From positions 173,118-237,117 of the forward strand of contig NZ_JABSNP010000006.1 of the NCBI RefSeq assembly GCF_013294115.1: a DNA stretch of 64,000 bases. Direction: 5' to 3'. Both the position numbers and the translations under genes were made by a program. How positions within the stretch are numbered: the stretch's first letter is position 1; each line of letters starts with the position of its first letter. The DNA comes from Hymenobacter caeli. Its GTDB lineage: Bacteria; Bacteroidota; Bacteroidia; Cytophagales; Hymenobacteraceae. Shown in pieces: positions 51,718 to 61,949 of this stretch. Below the pieces are notes generated by a model. The model was given only the letters and a program-made list of their open reading frames with translations. It made no database searches and was not told where the DNA came from.

Positions 51718-52478
51718 AGCGTCACCCAGGCCGGGCAGTGGTCGGAGTGCACGGCATCGGGCAGCAGGCCGGCCGCCGCCAGGCGCGGTTGCAGCGCATT
51801 GTCGGCCAGCCAGTGGTCGAGGCGCCAGCCCACGTTGCGGGGGCGCGAGCCGGCCCGGTAGCTCCACCACGAGTAGTGGCCCGGGGCCCCCGGGTAGTGG
51901 TGGCGGAAGGTGTCTACGAACCCATCGGCCAGGAAATCGCGGAACCACTGGCGCTCCTCGGGCGTGTAGCCGGGGCTGTTTTGGTTGGCCTTGGGGTTGT
52001 GCAGGTCGATTTCGGTCTGGCAGCAGTTGAAGTCACCGCCGATGAGCAGCGGGGCCCCGCCCGCGGCCCGCAGCCCGGCCACGTAGCGCCGGAAAAAGTG
52101 CAGCCACTCCACCTTGAACGCCTGCCGCGCCGGCCCGCTCGTGCCCGAGGGCATGTAGGTGTTCAGCACCGAAACGTCTTCAAAATCAAGCCGTAGCACG
52201 CGGCCCTCGTCGTCGTAGGCGGGCGTGCCGCAGCCGTGCACCACGGCCACGGGCTTGGTTTTCGAGAACGTGGCCACGCCGCTGTAGCCGGGTTTCTGGG
52301 CCGGGTGCAGGTAAGCGTAGTAGCCCAGCGCCTCGAAGCCCGACACGTCCAGGGGCCCCACGCCGGCCTTTATTTCCTGGAGGCACAGCACATCGGGGTC
52401 GGCCTGCCGCACCCAATCGAGCAACCCCTTGCCCAGGGCCGAGCGCAGGCCGTTGACGTTGTAAGAAATTATTTTCAA
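51708..52478 (-). CDS. xth: Exodeoxyribonuclease III (AP endonuclease)
   Basis: Metal-dependent enzyme that cleaves abasic DNA and trims 3' ends in base-excision repair. 256 residues, usual length. MKIISYNVNGLRSALGKGLLDW (1-22) supplies Asn 7; LCLQEIKAG has the catalytic Glu (about 36-37); GYSGVATFSKTKP follows. IGGDFNCCQTEIDLHNP near 145-161 and GWRLDHWLADNAL plus a final VHSDHCPAWVTLND contain the remaining catalytic Asp and His. The 3' end overlaps a tandem/inverted repeat. Confidence 0.95.
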   Translation of the reverse strand: MKIISYNVNGLRSALGKGLLDWVRQADPDVLCLQEIKAGVGPLDVSGFEALGYYAYLHPAQKPGYSGVATFSKTKPVAVVHGCGTPAYDDEGRVLRLDFEDVSVLNTYMPSGTSGPARQAFKVEWLHFFRRYVAGLRAAGGAPLLIGGDFNCCQTEIDLHNPKANQNSPGYTPEERQWFRDFLADGFVDTFRHHYPGAPGHYSWWSYRAGSRPRNVGWRLDHWLADNALQPRLAAAGLLPDAVHSDHCPAWVTLND

Positions 52479-52494
52479 GGGTTGAATTGATTAA

Positions 52495-52565
52495 TTGTTA
52501 GCGGGTTAAATGGTTGGTCGTTCAATTTCAGCAGTTGAACGACCAACCATTTAACCCGCTAACAA
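52495..52565. repeat. Perfect 31-bp inverted repeat
   Basis: Arms 52495-52525 and 52535-52565 are exact reverse complements around a 9-nt loop. It fills the gap between the hypothetical gene's stop (52567) and the xth start. No T-run. Confidence 0.85.
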
Positions 52566-52566
52566 C

Positions 52567-52938
52567 TCAGTCATCTAAGCTAAAATATTCCAGCATGTGC
52601 CACTTCATCATGCGCTCCTGCTCTTTGAGGAAGGCGAAGGGCACCGGGCGCAGCAGCTTGTAGTGCGGCCAGCCGTCCTCGTCCACGCGCTCCAGCTCGT
52701 AGTGGCCGCTGAGGCTGAAGAGCTTGCAGGTGGCGATGTGCATCAGGTCCTGCTTCTGCTCCTTGGTGAATTCGGCCACGCCCTGCCCCAGCTCCTGCAC
52801 GCCGATGAGCAGCAGCAGCGCGTTCAGGTCGGGGCGCTTGCCGAAGCGGGTTTCCATTTCGTTGAGCAGCGCGTTCCAGCGGTGCTCGAAGTCGGCCTCG
52901 GTTTCGAGGTGTTCCGGGGCGGTCAGGTCGTCGCTCAC
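52567..52938 (-). CDS. Conserved hypothetical protein (123 aa)
   Basis: No named family recognised. GTG start at 52938 overlaps the stop of the AhpD-like gene by 4 bp (GTGA). Mostly helical, acidic, no membrane segment: SDDLTAPEHLETEADFEHRWNALLNEMETRFGKRPDLNALLLLIGVQELGQG then EFTKEQKQDLMHIATCKLFSLSGHYELERVDEDGWPHYKLL. Coupling to the carboxymuconolactone-decarboxylase-like gene suggests a shared role, perhaps in redox stress, but this is only context. The upstream in-frame extension to 53124 reads antisense-like sequence of the neighbour and is not real. Confidence 0.7.
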   Translation of the reverse strand: MSDDLTAPEHLETEADFEHRWNALLNEMETRFGKRPDLNALLLLIGVQELGQGVAEFTKEQKQDLMHIATCKLFSLSGHYELERVDEDGWPHYKLLRPVPFAFLKEQERMMKWHMLEYFSLDD

Positions 52939-53333
52939 GCGGCGGGGGCCCCGTGGGCGTGCGCGTGGTCGGGCGCGGGCAGGCCCTGGCCGGCTTCTTC
53001 CTTCAGGATTTCCCAGTACTCCACCGCGCGGCGGAAGTGCGGGATGACGATGCTGCCCCCGATGAGGTTGGCGATGGCGAACACCTCGTAAATCTCTTCG
53101 TCGGAGAGCTTTTCCTCGAAGCACTTGCCCAGGTGGTACTTGATGCAGTCGTCGCAGCGCAGCACCAGGGAGCAGGCCAGGCCCAGCATTTCCTTGGTCT
53201 TCACGTCGAGGGCCCCGGCGGCGTAGGTGTTGGTGTCGAGGTTGAAAAAGCGCTTGATGACCTTGTTGTCGGCGGCGAGAATCTTCTCGTTCATCCGCTG
53301 GCGGTAGTCGTTGAATTCGGTGACTTGGGACAC
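52935..53333 (-). CDS. Carboxymuconolactone decarboxylase family protein (AhpD-like)
   Basis: Small helical protein of the AhpD/CMD superfamily, 132 residues; many members reduce peroxides through a CxxC pair, others decarboxylate. Here LVLRCDDCIKYHLGKCFEE (near 57-75) supplies Cys-x-x-Cys with a His four residues on, the AhpD-like active-site layout. The C-terminal tail GQGLPAPDHAHAHGAPAA is His/Ala-rich and may bind metal. Downstream gene overlaps by 4 bp. It diverges from comF across a short AT-rich repeat region. Confidence 0.88.
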   Translation of the reverse strand: MSQVTEFNDYRQRMNEKILAADNKVIKRFFNLDTNTYAAGALDVKTKEMLGLACSLVLRCDDCIKYHLGKCFEEKLSDEEIYEVFAIANLIGGSIVIPHFRRAVEYWEILKEEAGQGLPAPDHAHAHGAPAA

Positions 53334-53397
53334 GGGGTTGAATTATGAGTTTTGAATTATGAGTTATGAGTGGGCCACTCCAAGGGGCTTACTTTTG
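53334..53397. promoter_or_regulatory. Divergent promoter region with AT-rich repeats and comF -7 element
   Basis: TACTTTTG at 53390-53397 matches TAnnTTTG exactly, 47 bp before the comF ATG. The preceding bases contain repeated GAATTATGAGTT words (53340-53371) that recall the tracts at 55924 and 56012. Confidence 0.45.
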
Positions 53398-53443
53398 AAC
53401 GGTCCGCGCACCGGGCACCAAAGCATACATCAAATTTACGCCC

Positions 53444-54136
53444 ATGCTCCGCTCCTGGCTGGCCGACTTCTTGGGCCTGGTTTTCCCGCGCCTGTGCCCG
53501 GCCTGCCGCGAGCCCCTGGCCCGGGGCGAAGCGCACCTCTGCACCGCCTGCCGGGCCGAGCTGCCCTACACCGATTTCCACCGCCTGCCGCCCGACGCCA
53601 ACCCGCTGAGCCGCCGCTTCTGGGGCAAGCTGCCGGTGCGCCACGCTTTCAGCTACTTGCAGTTTGTGCGCCAGGGCCGGGTGCAGCGCCTGCTGCACGG
53701 CCTCAAGTACGGCGGCCAGCGGGGGGTGGGCACGGCCCTGGGCCGCCTCTACGGCGCCGAGCTGGCCGCCGCCGGCCTGGCCGCCGACTTCGACCTCATC
53801 GTGCCCGTGCCGCTGCACCCGCGCAAGCTGGCCCGGCGCGGCTTCAACCAGGCCGAAGTGTTTGCCGAAGGCCTGGCGGTGGGCCTGGCCCTGCCCTGGG
53901 CCCCCGCCCTGCGGCGCACCGCCCACACCGCCACCCAAACCAAAAAGAACCGCGCCCAGCGCTGGGACAACGTGGCCACCGTGTTCGAAGCCGTGGACGC
54001 GCCCGCCATCGCCGGCCGTCGCATCCTGCTCGTGGACGACGTGCTGACCACCGGGGCCACCCTCGAAGCCTGCGGCGCGGCCCTGCTGGCCGCCGGGGCC
54101 CGCGGCATCAGCATCGCCACCATTGCCTGCGCCTGA
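53444..54136 (+). CDS. ComF family phosphoribosyltransferase-like protein
   Basis: 230-residue ComF-type protein; relatives are needed for DNA uptake during transformation, some act in purine salvage-like chemistry. N-terminal zinc module: CPACREPLARGEAHLCTACRAELP (near 19-42) with two CxxC pairs. Middle: LLHGLKYGGQRGVGTALGRLYGAEL near 83-107. PRPP-binding loop: ILLVDDVLTTGATLEACGAALLAAGA (near 194-219). PVPLHPRKLARRGFNQAEVFAEGLA is conserved. Followed by a strong terminator. Confidence 0.92.
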   Translation: MLRSWLADFLGLVFPRLCPACREPLARGEAHLCTACRAELPYTDFHRLPPDANPLSRRFWGKLPVRHAFSYLQFVRQGRVQRLLHGLKYGGQRGVGTALGRLYGAELAAAGLAADFDLIVPVPLHPRKLARRGFNQAEVFAEGLAVGLALPWAPALRRTAHTATQTKKNRAQRWDNVATVFEAVDAPAIAGRRILLVDDVLTTGATLEACGAALLAAGARGISIATIACA

Positions 54137-54252
54137 CGACCACTGATTAAATGGATTTTAACGGATGAGACAGATTATTTGAGGTTTTGGCTGTTCGGTT
54201 GGCAGGGGTAATGGTTAACATCAACCATCCATTTTACGGCGCAGATAATAAA

Positions 54253-54286
54253 AAAAGGAGGGCCCTCGCGCGAGGGCCCTCCTTTT
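54253..54286. terminator. Bidirectional intrinsic terminator
   Basis: Perfect palindrome AAAAGGAGGGCCCTCG/CGAGGGCCCTCCTTTT with minimal loop, between converging comF and the MFS exporter gene. The bases between comF and it (54137-54252) hold nothing else I recognise. Confidence 0.85.
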
Positions 54287-54339
54287 TAGTGGCTTCAGAA
54301 GAAACGAGCCGTGCCCTGCGGGTGCCGTTCCCCGGCGGC

Positions 54340-55914
54340 TTAGTGGGCCGCGTTGAGGTCCATTTTCTCGCCGGGCCGGACCCGCTTCACCAGCAGGAGG
54401 AGCGGCAGGCAGGCAATGAAGAAGAAGCCCAGGGTGGTGAATATCTGCGAGTAGGTGATGATGGACACCTGCTTCATCAGCACGCCTTCGAGGGCGGCGT
54501 AGGCCTGCTGCTGCGCCTGGCTGGCGGTAAAGCCCCGGGCCATGAAGCCCTGGGTGAATGCCTGGATGCGCTGCACCGTCTCGGGGTTGTAGAGCGAGAT
54601 GTTGGGCAGCAGGCCCACCCGGGTGCTGGCCATGCTGCGCTCGAGGTACGTGCCCACGATGGCCACCCCAAACGAGCCGCCGAGCTGGCGAATCATGCCG
54701 GTGAGGCCGGCCGCCTGGCCCGCGTCTTTGCCCTGCAAGCCGGCCAGGCTCATGGTGGTGATGGGCAGGAAAATGAGGCCCAGGCCCACGCCGCGCACAA
54801 TCAGGGGCCAGAAGAAGTCGCTGGTGCCGGCGGTGGGCGAAATCTTGGCGCTCATCCAAAACGTGAAGCCGAAAAAGATGGTGAAGCCCAGCCCCAGCAG
54901 CAGCTTCTGGGGCACGCCGTTTTGCAGCGACTTGCCGATGACCGGCATCATGAAGCCCGACGCCAGGGCCCCCGGCAGCAGCAGCAGGCCCGTTTGGGCG
55001 GCCGAGAAGCCCAGGATGCGCTGGGTGAAAATCGGCAGCACGAACACCGAGGCAAACAGCCCGAACCCGAGCACGAACGAGAGGAACGCGCCCACCGCCA
55101 GGTTGCGGCTCTTGGTGAGCACCCGCAGGTCCACAATGGGCTTGTCGGCCGTCAGCTCGCGCCAGATGAAGCCGACGATGCCCACGGCAGACAGCGTTGC
55201 GAACAGCACGATGATGCGGCTGTCGAACCAGTCCTCGGTTTCGCCCTGCTCCAGCACGTATTGCAGCGAGCCCACGCCCAGCACCAGCAGCCCGATGCCG
55301 GCCCAGTCAATCTCGCGCAGTTTGCGCGGAATAGCGTTTTTGATGCGCTCGGGGTCGCGGATGAAGAGAAGGGTGAAGATGCTGGCCAGGATGCCCACCG
55401 GCACGTTCACGTAGAAAATCCAGGGCCAGCCGAGGCTGCTGTCCACGATGTAGCCGCCGAGCGTGGGCCCGATGGTGGGCCCGATGATGACGCCCATGCC
55501 GAACAAAGCCTGGCCCAGGGCCAGCTGCTTGGGCGGGAAAGTATCAATCAGGATGGCCTGCGACGTGGCCATGAGGGCCCCGCCGCCCACGCCCTGGATG
55601 AAACGGAACGCCACCAGCTCCCAGATGCCGTGGCTCTGCCCGCAGGCAATGGAGGCGAGCGTGAAGATGACGACCGACGTGAGGTAGTAGTTCTTGCGCC
55701 CGAACTGCTCGGCCAGAAAGCCGGTCATCGGAATCACAATCACGTTGGCGATGGCGTAGGCCGCCACCACCCAGCTCACTTCCTGCTGCGTGGCCGAGAG
55801 GTTGCCCATCATCTGGGTCAGCGCCACGTTCACAATGCTGGTGTCGATCAGCTCCAGCAACACGCAGAGGACCACCGTCACAACGATAATCCACTTGGTA
55901 AATCCGGTTTCCAC
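54340..55914 (-). CDS. DHA2-family MFS drug exporter (EmrB-like)
   Basis: Proton-driven exporter of the DHA2 (14-TM) family, 524 residues, forming a tripartite pump with a membrane-fusion protein and TolC. LLELIDTSIVNVALTQMMGNLSATQQEVSWVVAAYAIANVIVIPMTGFLAEQFGRK (17-73) contains motif D1 and motif A (GFLAEQFGRK). RFIQGVGGGALMATSQAIL near 103-121 and ALFGMGVIIGPTIGPTLGGYI near 135-155 (motif C) are diagnostic. Last gene of the tolC-usp-emrA-emrB set on this strand, so transcription should begin at the sigma-54 promoter candidate at 59161. Confidence 0.92.
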   Translation of the reverse strand: METGFTKWIIVVTVVLCVLLELIDTSIVNVALTQMMGNLSATQQEVSWVVAAYAIANVIVIPMTGFLAEQFGRKNYYLTSVVIFTLASIACGQSHGIWELVAFRFIQGVGGGALMATSQAILIDTFPPKQLALGQALFGMGVIIGPTIGPTLGGYIVDSSLGWPWIFYVNVPVGILASIFTLLFIRDPERIKNAIPRKLREIDWAGIGLLVLGVGSLQYVLEQGETEDWFDSRIIVLFATLSAVGIVGFIWRELTADKPIVDLRVLTKSRNLAVGAFLSFVLGFGLFASVFVLPIFTQRILGFSAAQTGLLLLPGALASGFMMPVIGKSLQNGVPQKLLLGLGFTIFFGFTFWMSAKISPTAGTSDFFWPLIVRGVGLGLIFLPITTMSLAGLQGKDAGQAAGLTGMIRQLGGSFGVAIVGTYLERSMASTRVGLLPNISLYNPETVQRIQAFTQGFMARGFTASQAQQQAYAALEGVLMKQVSIITYSQIFTTLGFFFIACLPLLLLVKRVRPGEKMDLNAAH

Positions 55915-56035
55915 GATAGAGTAGTTATGGGTTATGGGTTATGGGTTATAAGTTTTGTCACGGGATATGGGTACGGATGTGGGGCGGCGAAAGCACCATT
56001 GCCCAACTCATGTCCCATGACTTCTAACTCATAAC

Positions 56036-57136
56036 TCATTTCACCTGCACGATGGCGTTCACGCTCATGCCGGCGCGCAGCGGGTGCTGCGGGTCTTCCT
56101 GGTTGAGCACAATTTTGACGGGCACGCGCTGGGTCACTTTCACAAAGTTGCCGCTGGCGTTGTCGGGGGGCAGCAGGGCAAAGCGGGCCCCCGTGGCGGC
56201 CGACAGCGACTCGATGTGGCCCTGAAAGGTTTCGCTGGGGTAGGCGTCCACTTCCACTTTCACCGGCTGGCCCACCTTCATATTTTCGAGTTGGGTTTCC
56301 TTGAAGTTGGCGATGACCCAGGTTTTGTTGCTCGATACGATGCCCATCAGCTGCTGGCCGGGCGATACCACCTGGCCGGGCTGCACGTTTTTCTTGCTCA
56401 CGTAGCCGTTGCCGGGGGCCACCAGCGTGGTGTAGCTCAGCTGGAGCTTGGTGTTGTCGAGGTCGGCCTGGCGCTGCTTCACCACGGCCTGGGCCACGGC
56501 CACTTGCTGCTGCGAGGCCAGGGCCTGCTGCTGGGCCACTTTCACTTGGTCTTCGGCCGTCGAGCGCATGGCCGAGGTCGATTGCAGGTTGGCCTGCACG
56601 GCGTCGAAGTCGCTCTGCGGGATGATGTCGGCTTTGCGCAGGAACGTGCTGCGCTTGAGGTCTTTCTGGAGCTTGGCGCGGTTGGCGTCGCTCATGCCGA
56701 TGTTGGTGCGGGCCGTGTTCACCTGGGCCTGCATGGCGGCCACCTGGGCGCGGGCGGCCGTGACCTGGGCTTGGGCGGCCAGCAGGGCGGCCTGGGCGGC
56801 GTTCACGCGCTGCTGGTAGTCGGCGGGATCGATGGTGACGAGCACGTCGCCTTTTTTCACCGTCTGGTTGTCTTCCACCTTCACCGCCGTTACGGGGCCC
56901 GCCACGCGGGGCAGGATGGGGTACACGTCGCCTTCGACCTGGGCGTCGTCGGTGCTTTCGTGGGCCTGCGAGAACTGGTAGCGCGTCCAGCCGAGGATGG
57001 CCCCGGCAATCAGCACCACGGCCAGAATAACGAATACGAGGGGGTTGCGCCGCTTGGGGGCTTCGAGGGGCTCGGAGCCGGCGGTGGGGGGCGCGTCGGG
57101 GGTCAGGAGGTCCTGGGGGGCAGTGGAGGTAGCCAT
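56036..57136 (-). CDS. HlyD/EmrA-family membrane-fusion protein
   Basis: Periplasmic adaptor of a tripartite efflux pump, 366 residues. One TM helix near 30-48 (NPLVFVILAVVLIAGAILGW). Lipoyl/beta-barrel halves: DDAQVEGDVYPILPRVAGPVTAVKVEDNQTVKKGDVLVTIDPADYQQRV (near 57-106) and its mirror DNTKLQLSYTTLVAPGNGYVSKKNVQPGQVVSPGQQLMGIV (near 228-268). A long coiled coil (about 110-225, Ala/Gln-rich) lies between them and should contact TolC. C-terminal barrel ends with RAGMSVNAIVQVK. Lies between usp and emrB, same strand. Confidence 0.92.
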   Translation of the reverse strand: MATSTAPQDLLTPDAPPTAGSEPLEAPKRRNPLVFVILAVVLIAGAILGWTRYQFSQAHESTDDAQVEGDVYPILPRVAGPVTAVKVEDNQTVKKGDVLVTIDPADYQQRVNAAQAALLAAQAQVTAARAQVAAMQAQVNTARTNIGMSDANRAKLQKDLKRSTFLRKADIIPQSDFDAVQANLQSTSAMRSTAEDQVKVAQQQALASQQQVAVAQAVVKQRQADLDNTKLQLSYTTLVAPGNGYVSKKNVQPGQVVSPGQQLMGIVSSNKTWVIANFKETQLENMKVGQPVKVEVDAYPSETFQGHIESLSAATGARFALLPPDNASGNFVKVTQRVPVKIVLNQEDPQHPLRAGMSVNAIVQVK

Positions 57137-57184
57137 GATACTGTACTAAAGGTTAAGCGTGGCAGACAAGTCAGGTGAAGAATG

Positions 57185-57610
57185 CTACTGGGCGAAGCTG
57201 AGGGCTGGCGGCGCGGCCTGGGCGGCCCGCACCAGCAGCGTGGGGCAGGGCGCGGTGCGCAGCACCACTTCGGCGGTGTTGCCCATCAGGAAGCGGGTGA
57301 GGCCCGTTTGGCCGTGCGCCCCGATAACAATTAAATCGGCGCGGCGGCGGCCGGCTTCGGCCACTATTTCGGGGGCCGCCTCGCCTTGCACCGTGCCCGT
57401 GCTTACGTGCACGGCCCCGGCTCGTTCGGCGGCGGCCCGCAGGCCGGCCAGGCGGTCGGCCCCGGCGGGGGCGTCGGCGTCCTGCGGCTCGCGCACGTGC
57501 AGCAGGCGCAGCTCGGCCCCGGTGGCGGCCGCCAGGGCCGCCGCGTAGGCCACCAGCCCCGGCGTCGCGGCCGAAAAGTCAAGCGGGCAGAGGATGGAAG
57601 TGAGGGTCAT
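57185..57610 (-). CDS. Universal stress protein (UspA family)
   Basis: 141-residue UspA-fold protein. MTLTSILCPLDFSAATPGLVAYAAALAAATGAELRLLHV is the Usp opening, and ADLIVIGAHGQTGLTRFLMGNTAEVVLRTAPCPTLLV (near 96-132) is the nucleotide-binding G-2x-G-9x-G(S/T) block, so ATP binding is plausible. Position between tolC and emrA on the same strand suggests expression with the efflux pump; perhaps stress-linked. A long inverted repeat lies in the gap to tolC. Confidence 0.9.
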   Translation of the reverse strand: MTLTSILCPLDFSAATPGLVAYAAALAAATGAELRLLHVREPQDADAPAGADRLAGLRAAAERAGAVHVSTGTVQGEAAPEIVAEAGRRRADLIVIGAHGQTGLTRFLMGNTAEVVLRTAPCPTLLVRAAQAAPPALSFAQ

Positions 57611-57612
57611 TC

Positions 57613-57745
57613 TTTTTAGCTGTTAGCCATTAGCTGTTAGCTACTAGCTTTTTAAAAGGAAGGAAACTGGCTCAGCTACTAATAATCAGCTACTGATAAA
57701 CGGAAGAGCTAACAGCCAGCAGCTAATAGCTAACAGCTTAAAAAA
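57613..57745. repeat. Imperfect inverted repeat of GCTGTTAGC words between usp and tolC
   Basis: 57613-57642 and 57707-57745 are imperfect inverted repeats built from AGCTGTTAGC/AGCTAACAGC words; the right arm touches the tolC stop (57746). A similar word set occurs at 33020-33055. It could attenuate read-through into usp. Confidence 0.6.
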
Positions 57746-59128
57746 CTATTGCCAGATTTGCTCGCCCGTGGCCCGCTTGAGCTGGTACTGGCCGAGGGTG
57801 TAGCTGTACATGGCCTGGGCCAGCGAAAGGCGCGACTGGGCCAGCTGGGTTTCGGCGTCGAGCACGTCGAGGTTGGCCCCCACGCCGTAGCGGTACCGGT
57901 CGCGGGCCTTGGTGAGGGCGTCGGTGGCCTGGGCCACTTGCTGCTGGGCGTTGTTGTAGCGGGCCTGGCTGAACTCCATGTTGTTGGCCGCCTGGCGCAC
58001 ATCGGCCCGGATCTGCTCCTGCGTGTCGGCCGTGCGGGCCACGGTGGCGCGGGCGTTGGCCAGGGCCTCCACCCGCTGCTTGCGGTTCTTGTTGCCGTCG
58101 TAGATGGGCACCGAGAGCTGGGCCACCGCCACCGTGTTGAGGCGGATGTCGGTGATGGCGACGTTGGGCAAGATGTAGCCGTTTTTGCCGCCCACCTGCG
58201 CCCCCACGCCCAGGCTGGGCAGGTTGCCGCGCTCGATGAGCCGGGTTTGCAGCTCGGCGCTGGCTTCGGCGTCCTTGGCCAGCTTCGCTTCGGGCCGGTT
58301 CTGGGAGGCTTTCAGCAACTCGGCTTCCAGGTTCACGGGCTGGGGGGCGTAGCCCAGGCTGCCCTTTACCGGCACGTCGGCCTGCTGGGGCTTGTGCAGC
58401 AGGCGGGCCAGCTGTACCTGCTGGTTGCGGAGCTGGTTTTGCAGGTCGAGCTTGGTGTTTTGGGCCTGCGTGATGCGCACGTCGGTGGTGGTCACGTCGA
58501 AGCGGGTGCTCACGCCGGCGTCCACGCGCTTCTGCATCTCGTTGCGGTGGGCCACCAGCGAGGCAATCTCCTGGTCCTGCACCCGGATGCTCTCGCGCAT
58601 GAACAAGATGCTGTAGTAGGCCTGCACCGCGTTGAAGGCCAGGTCGCGCCGGGCCACCACGATGTTGTCCTGGGCGGTTTGCACCTGCGAGCGCGACAAG
58701 TTGGTGGTAGCCGCCCGCTTGCCGAAGTCATACAGCTCGTACTGCGCCGTCAGGTGGGCATCGAAGTTGTTGTTGGGTACGAACGCGAATTCCTGGCCGC
58801 CAAAATTGGCCACCGAAACCGGGTCGAGGTGGGTGTACGTGGCCGTGCCCGTCACCAGGGGCAAGAAGCCGGCCTGCGTCTGGCTCAGGCGACTGCTGGC
58901 AGCGTTGGCCAGCTCGGTAAGGTTGGCCACGCCGGGGTTGGCGTCGAGCACGGCCTGCACCGTGCCGCCCAGCGTGAGCGAGTCGCTGGCCAGGCCGATG
59001 GCCTGGGAGGCGGCGGGCAGGCCGGGCTGGGTTTGGGCCAGCACCGGGGCGGCCAGCAGCAGGGCCGCCCCCAGCAGCAGCGGCCGGCGGGGCCCGGCGA
59101 GGCCAGCAGGTTGAAATCGAGAAAGCAT
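57746..59128 (-). CDS. TolC-family outer-membrane efflux protein
   Basis: Outer-membrane channel of a tripartite pump. 460 residues from ATG 59128 (MLSRFQPAGLAG); signal peptide to about AAPVLAQT. Two OEP repeats: ANPGVANLTELANAASSRLSQTQAGFLPLVTGTATYTH and the second half LIERGNLPSLGVGAQVGGKNGYILP with coiled helices (ARATVARTADTQEQIRADVRQAANNMEFSQARYNNAQQQVAQATDAL). Ends YTLGQYQLKRATGEQIWQ. An upstream start at 59197 would include the sigma-54 promoter, so ATG 59128 is preferred. First gene of the tolC-usp-emrA-emrB group. Confidence 0.92.
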   Translation of the reverse strand: MLSRFQPAGLAGPRRPLLLGAALLLAAPVLAQTQPGLPAASQAIGLASDSLTLGGTVQAVLDANPGVANLTELANAASSRLSQTQAGFLPLVTGTATYTHLDPVSVANFGGQEFAFVPNNNFDAHLTAQYELYDFGKRAATTNLSRSQVQTAQDNIVVARRDLAFNAVQAYYSILFMRESIRVQDQEIASLVAHRNEMQKRVDAGVSTRFDVTTTDVRITQAQNTKLDLQNQLRNQQVQLARLLHKPQQADVPVKGSLGYAPQPVNLEAELLKASQNRPEAKLAKDAEASAELQTRLIERGNLPSLGVGAQVGGKNGYILPNVAITDIRLNTVAVAQLSVPIYDGNKNRKQRVEALANARATVARTADTQEQIRADVRQAANNMEFSQARYNNAQQQVAQATDALTKARDRYRYGVGANLDVLDAETQLAQSRLSLAQAMYSYTLGQYQLKRATGEQIWQ

Positions 59129-59160
59129 GTGCGGAATGCGGTAAGGTGTTGCGGCCGGCT

Positions 59161-59178
59161 TTGCCAAGCCCGTGCCAA
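59161..59178 (-). promoter_or_regulatory. Candidate sigma-54 (-24/-12) promoter of the tolC efflux operon
   Basis: On the minus strand TTGGCACGGGCTTGGCAA. The -24 part matches TTGGCACG fully, spacing between GG and GC is canonical, and the -12 part TGGCA differs from TTGCA at one base. It lies 33-50 bp before the tolC ATG and faces a sigma-54 activator gene. Confidence 0.7.
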
Positions 59179-59295
59179 GCGGGGCCGCGCGCCGCACCGC
59201 CTGGCGATACCTAGCAAAAGCTGCGTTTTCAGGTAGCAGAGTGGGTTTTCTCTGAATTTGTGAAAAAATAAAAACATTCTTCCGAACCGGACGCT

Positions 59296-59343
59296 TCCTG
59301 CTATATCAGGAATTACTCAAAAAACACTCCTGCTATATCAGGA

Positions 59344-59345
<2 letters not shown>
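59296..59345. promoter_or_regulatory. Two operator-like repeats (probable activator binding sites)
   Basis: TCCTGCTATATCAGGAAT occurs at 59296-59313 and again, identically, at 59328-59345, 32 bp apart. Each has TCCTG...CAGGA dyad symmetry. They lie about 120-165 bp upstream of the sigma-54 promoter, where enhancer sites sit, and the second overlaps the activator's own ATG, suggesting autoregulation. Confidence 0.65.
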
Positions 59346-61449
<2,104 letters not shown>

Positions 61450-61559
61450 CCCCGGTCGCCGCGCACCCCAGCATCTGGAAGCACGGTTTTTTCCGTAGCT
61501 TGCCCCAGCGCGGGGCGGCCGCGCCTTGCCGTTTGCTACTTGCTGCCTTCCTTGCGCCC

Positions 61560-61949
61560 GTGCTCCGCTCCTCCGCCGTTTTGCTGCTGCTGCTCAACTA
61601 CCTGCTGGTAGTCGGGGCGGGCCTGGGCGAGCGGCCCGCCCACAAAGTCGACCGGGCGTTTGCCTACGTCCACGGCAAGGACTGCCAGCGGGTGAATGCC
61701 TGGCGCGGGGGCATGTGCTTCGACGACTGCAACGGCGTGCAATACACTGTGCAGAAAAACGGGACGCACCCCCCCTTGCAGCAGCTGCTCACCAGCCTCA
61801 AGGGCCTGGACGCGCACTGCCTGCCCAGCGCCGGGGTAGCACTGGCCGCGCCGGGCATCCGGGGCCCGGCGCGGCCGGCGGCCGTCGTCGTGGCGGCCGT
61901 GCCCGTGGGGTTCCAGGGCGCCATCTATTCGCCGCCCCGCCGGGGATAA
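61560..61949 (+). CDS. Small exported protein with cysteine motif (hypothetical)
   Basis: No family I can name. From GTG 61560 the product has 129 residues: a signal-like hydrophobic N-terminus (VLRSSAVLLLLLNYLLVVGAGLG), then AYVHGKDCQRVNAWRGGMCFDDCNGVQYTVQ with three Cys in a short span (likely disulfide- or metal-bound), and a Pro/Ala/Val-rich tail. Longer in-frame starts at 61500 (TTG) are less plausible. The rest of the gap upstream is the terminator-less end of the activator gene. It precedes the sigma-factor gene on the same strand. Confidence 0.5.
   Translation: MLRSSAVLLLLLNYLLVVGAGLGERPAHKVDRAFAYVHGKDCQRVNAWRGGMCFDDCNGVQYTVQKNGTHPPLQQLLTSLKGLDAHCLPSAGVALAAPGIRGPARPAAVVVAAVPVGFQGAIYSPPRRG

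Noticed and set aside
52939..53124. N-terminal extension of the 123-residue hypothetical protein
   Set aside because: It lies over the AhpD-like gene in another frame and reads as Arg-rich shadow; the GTGA overlap gives a natural start.
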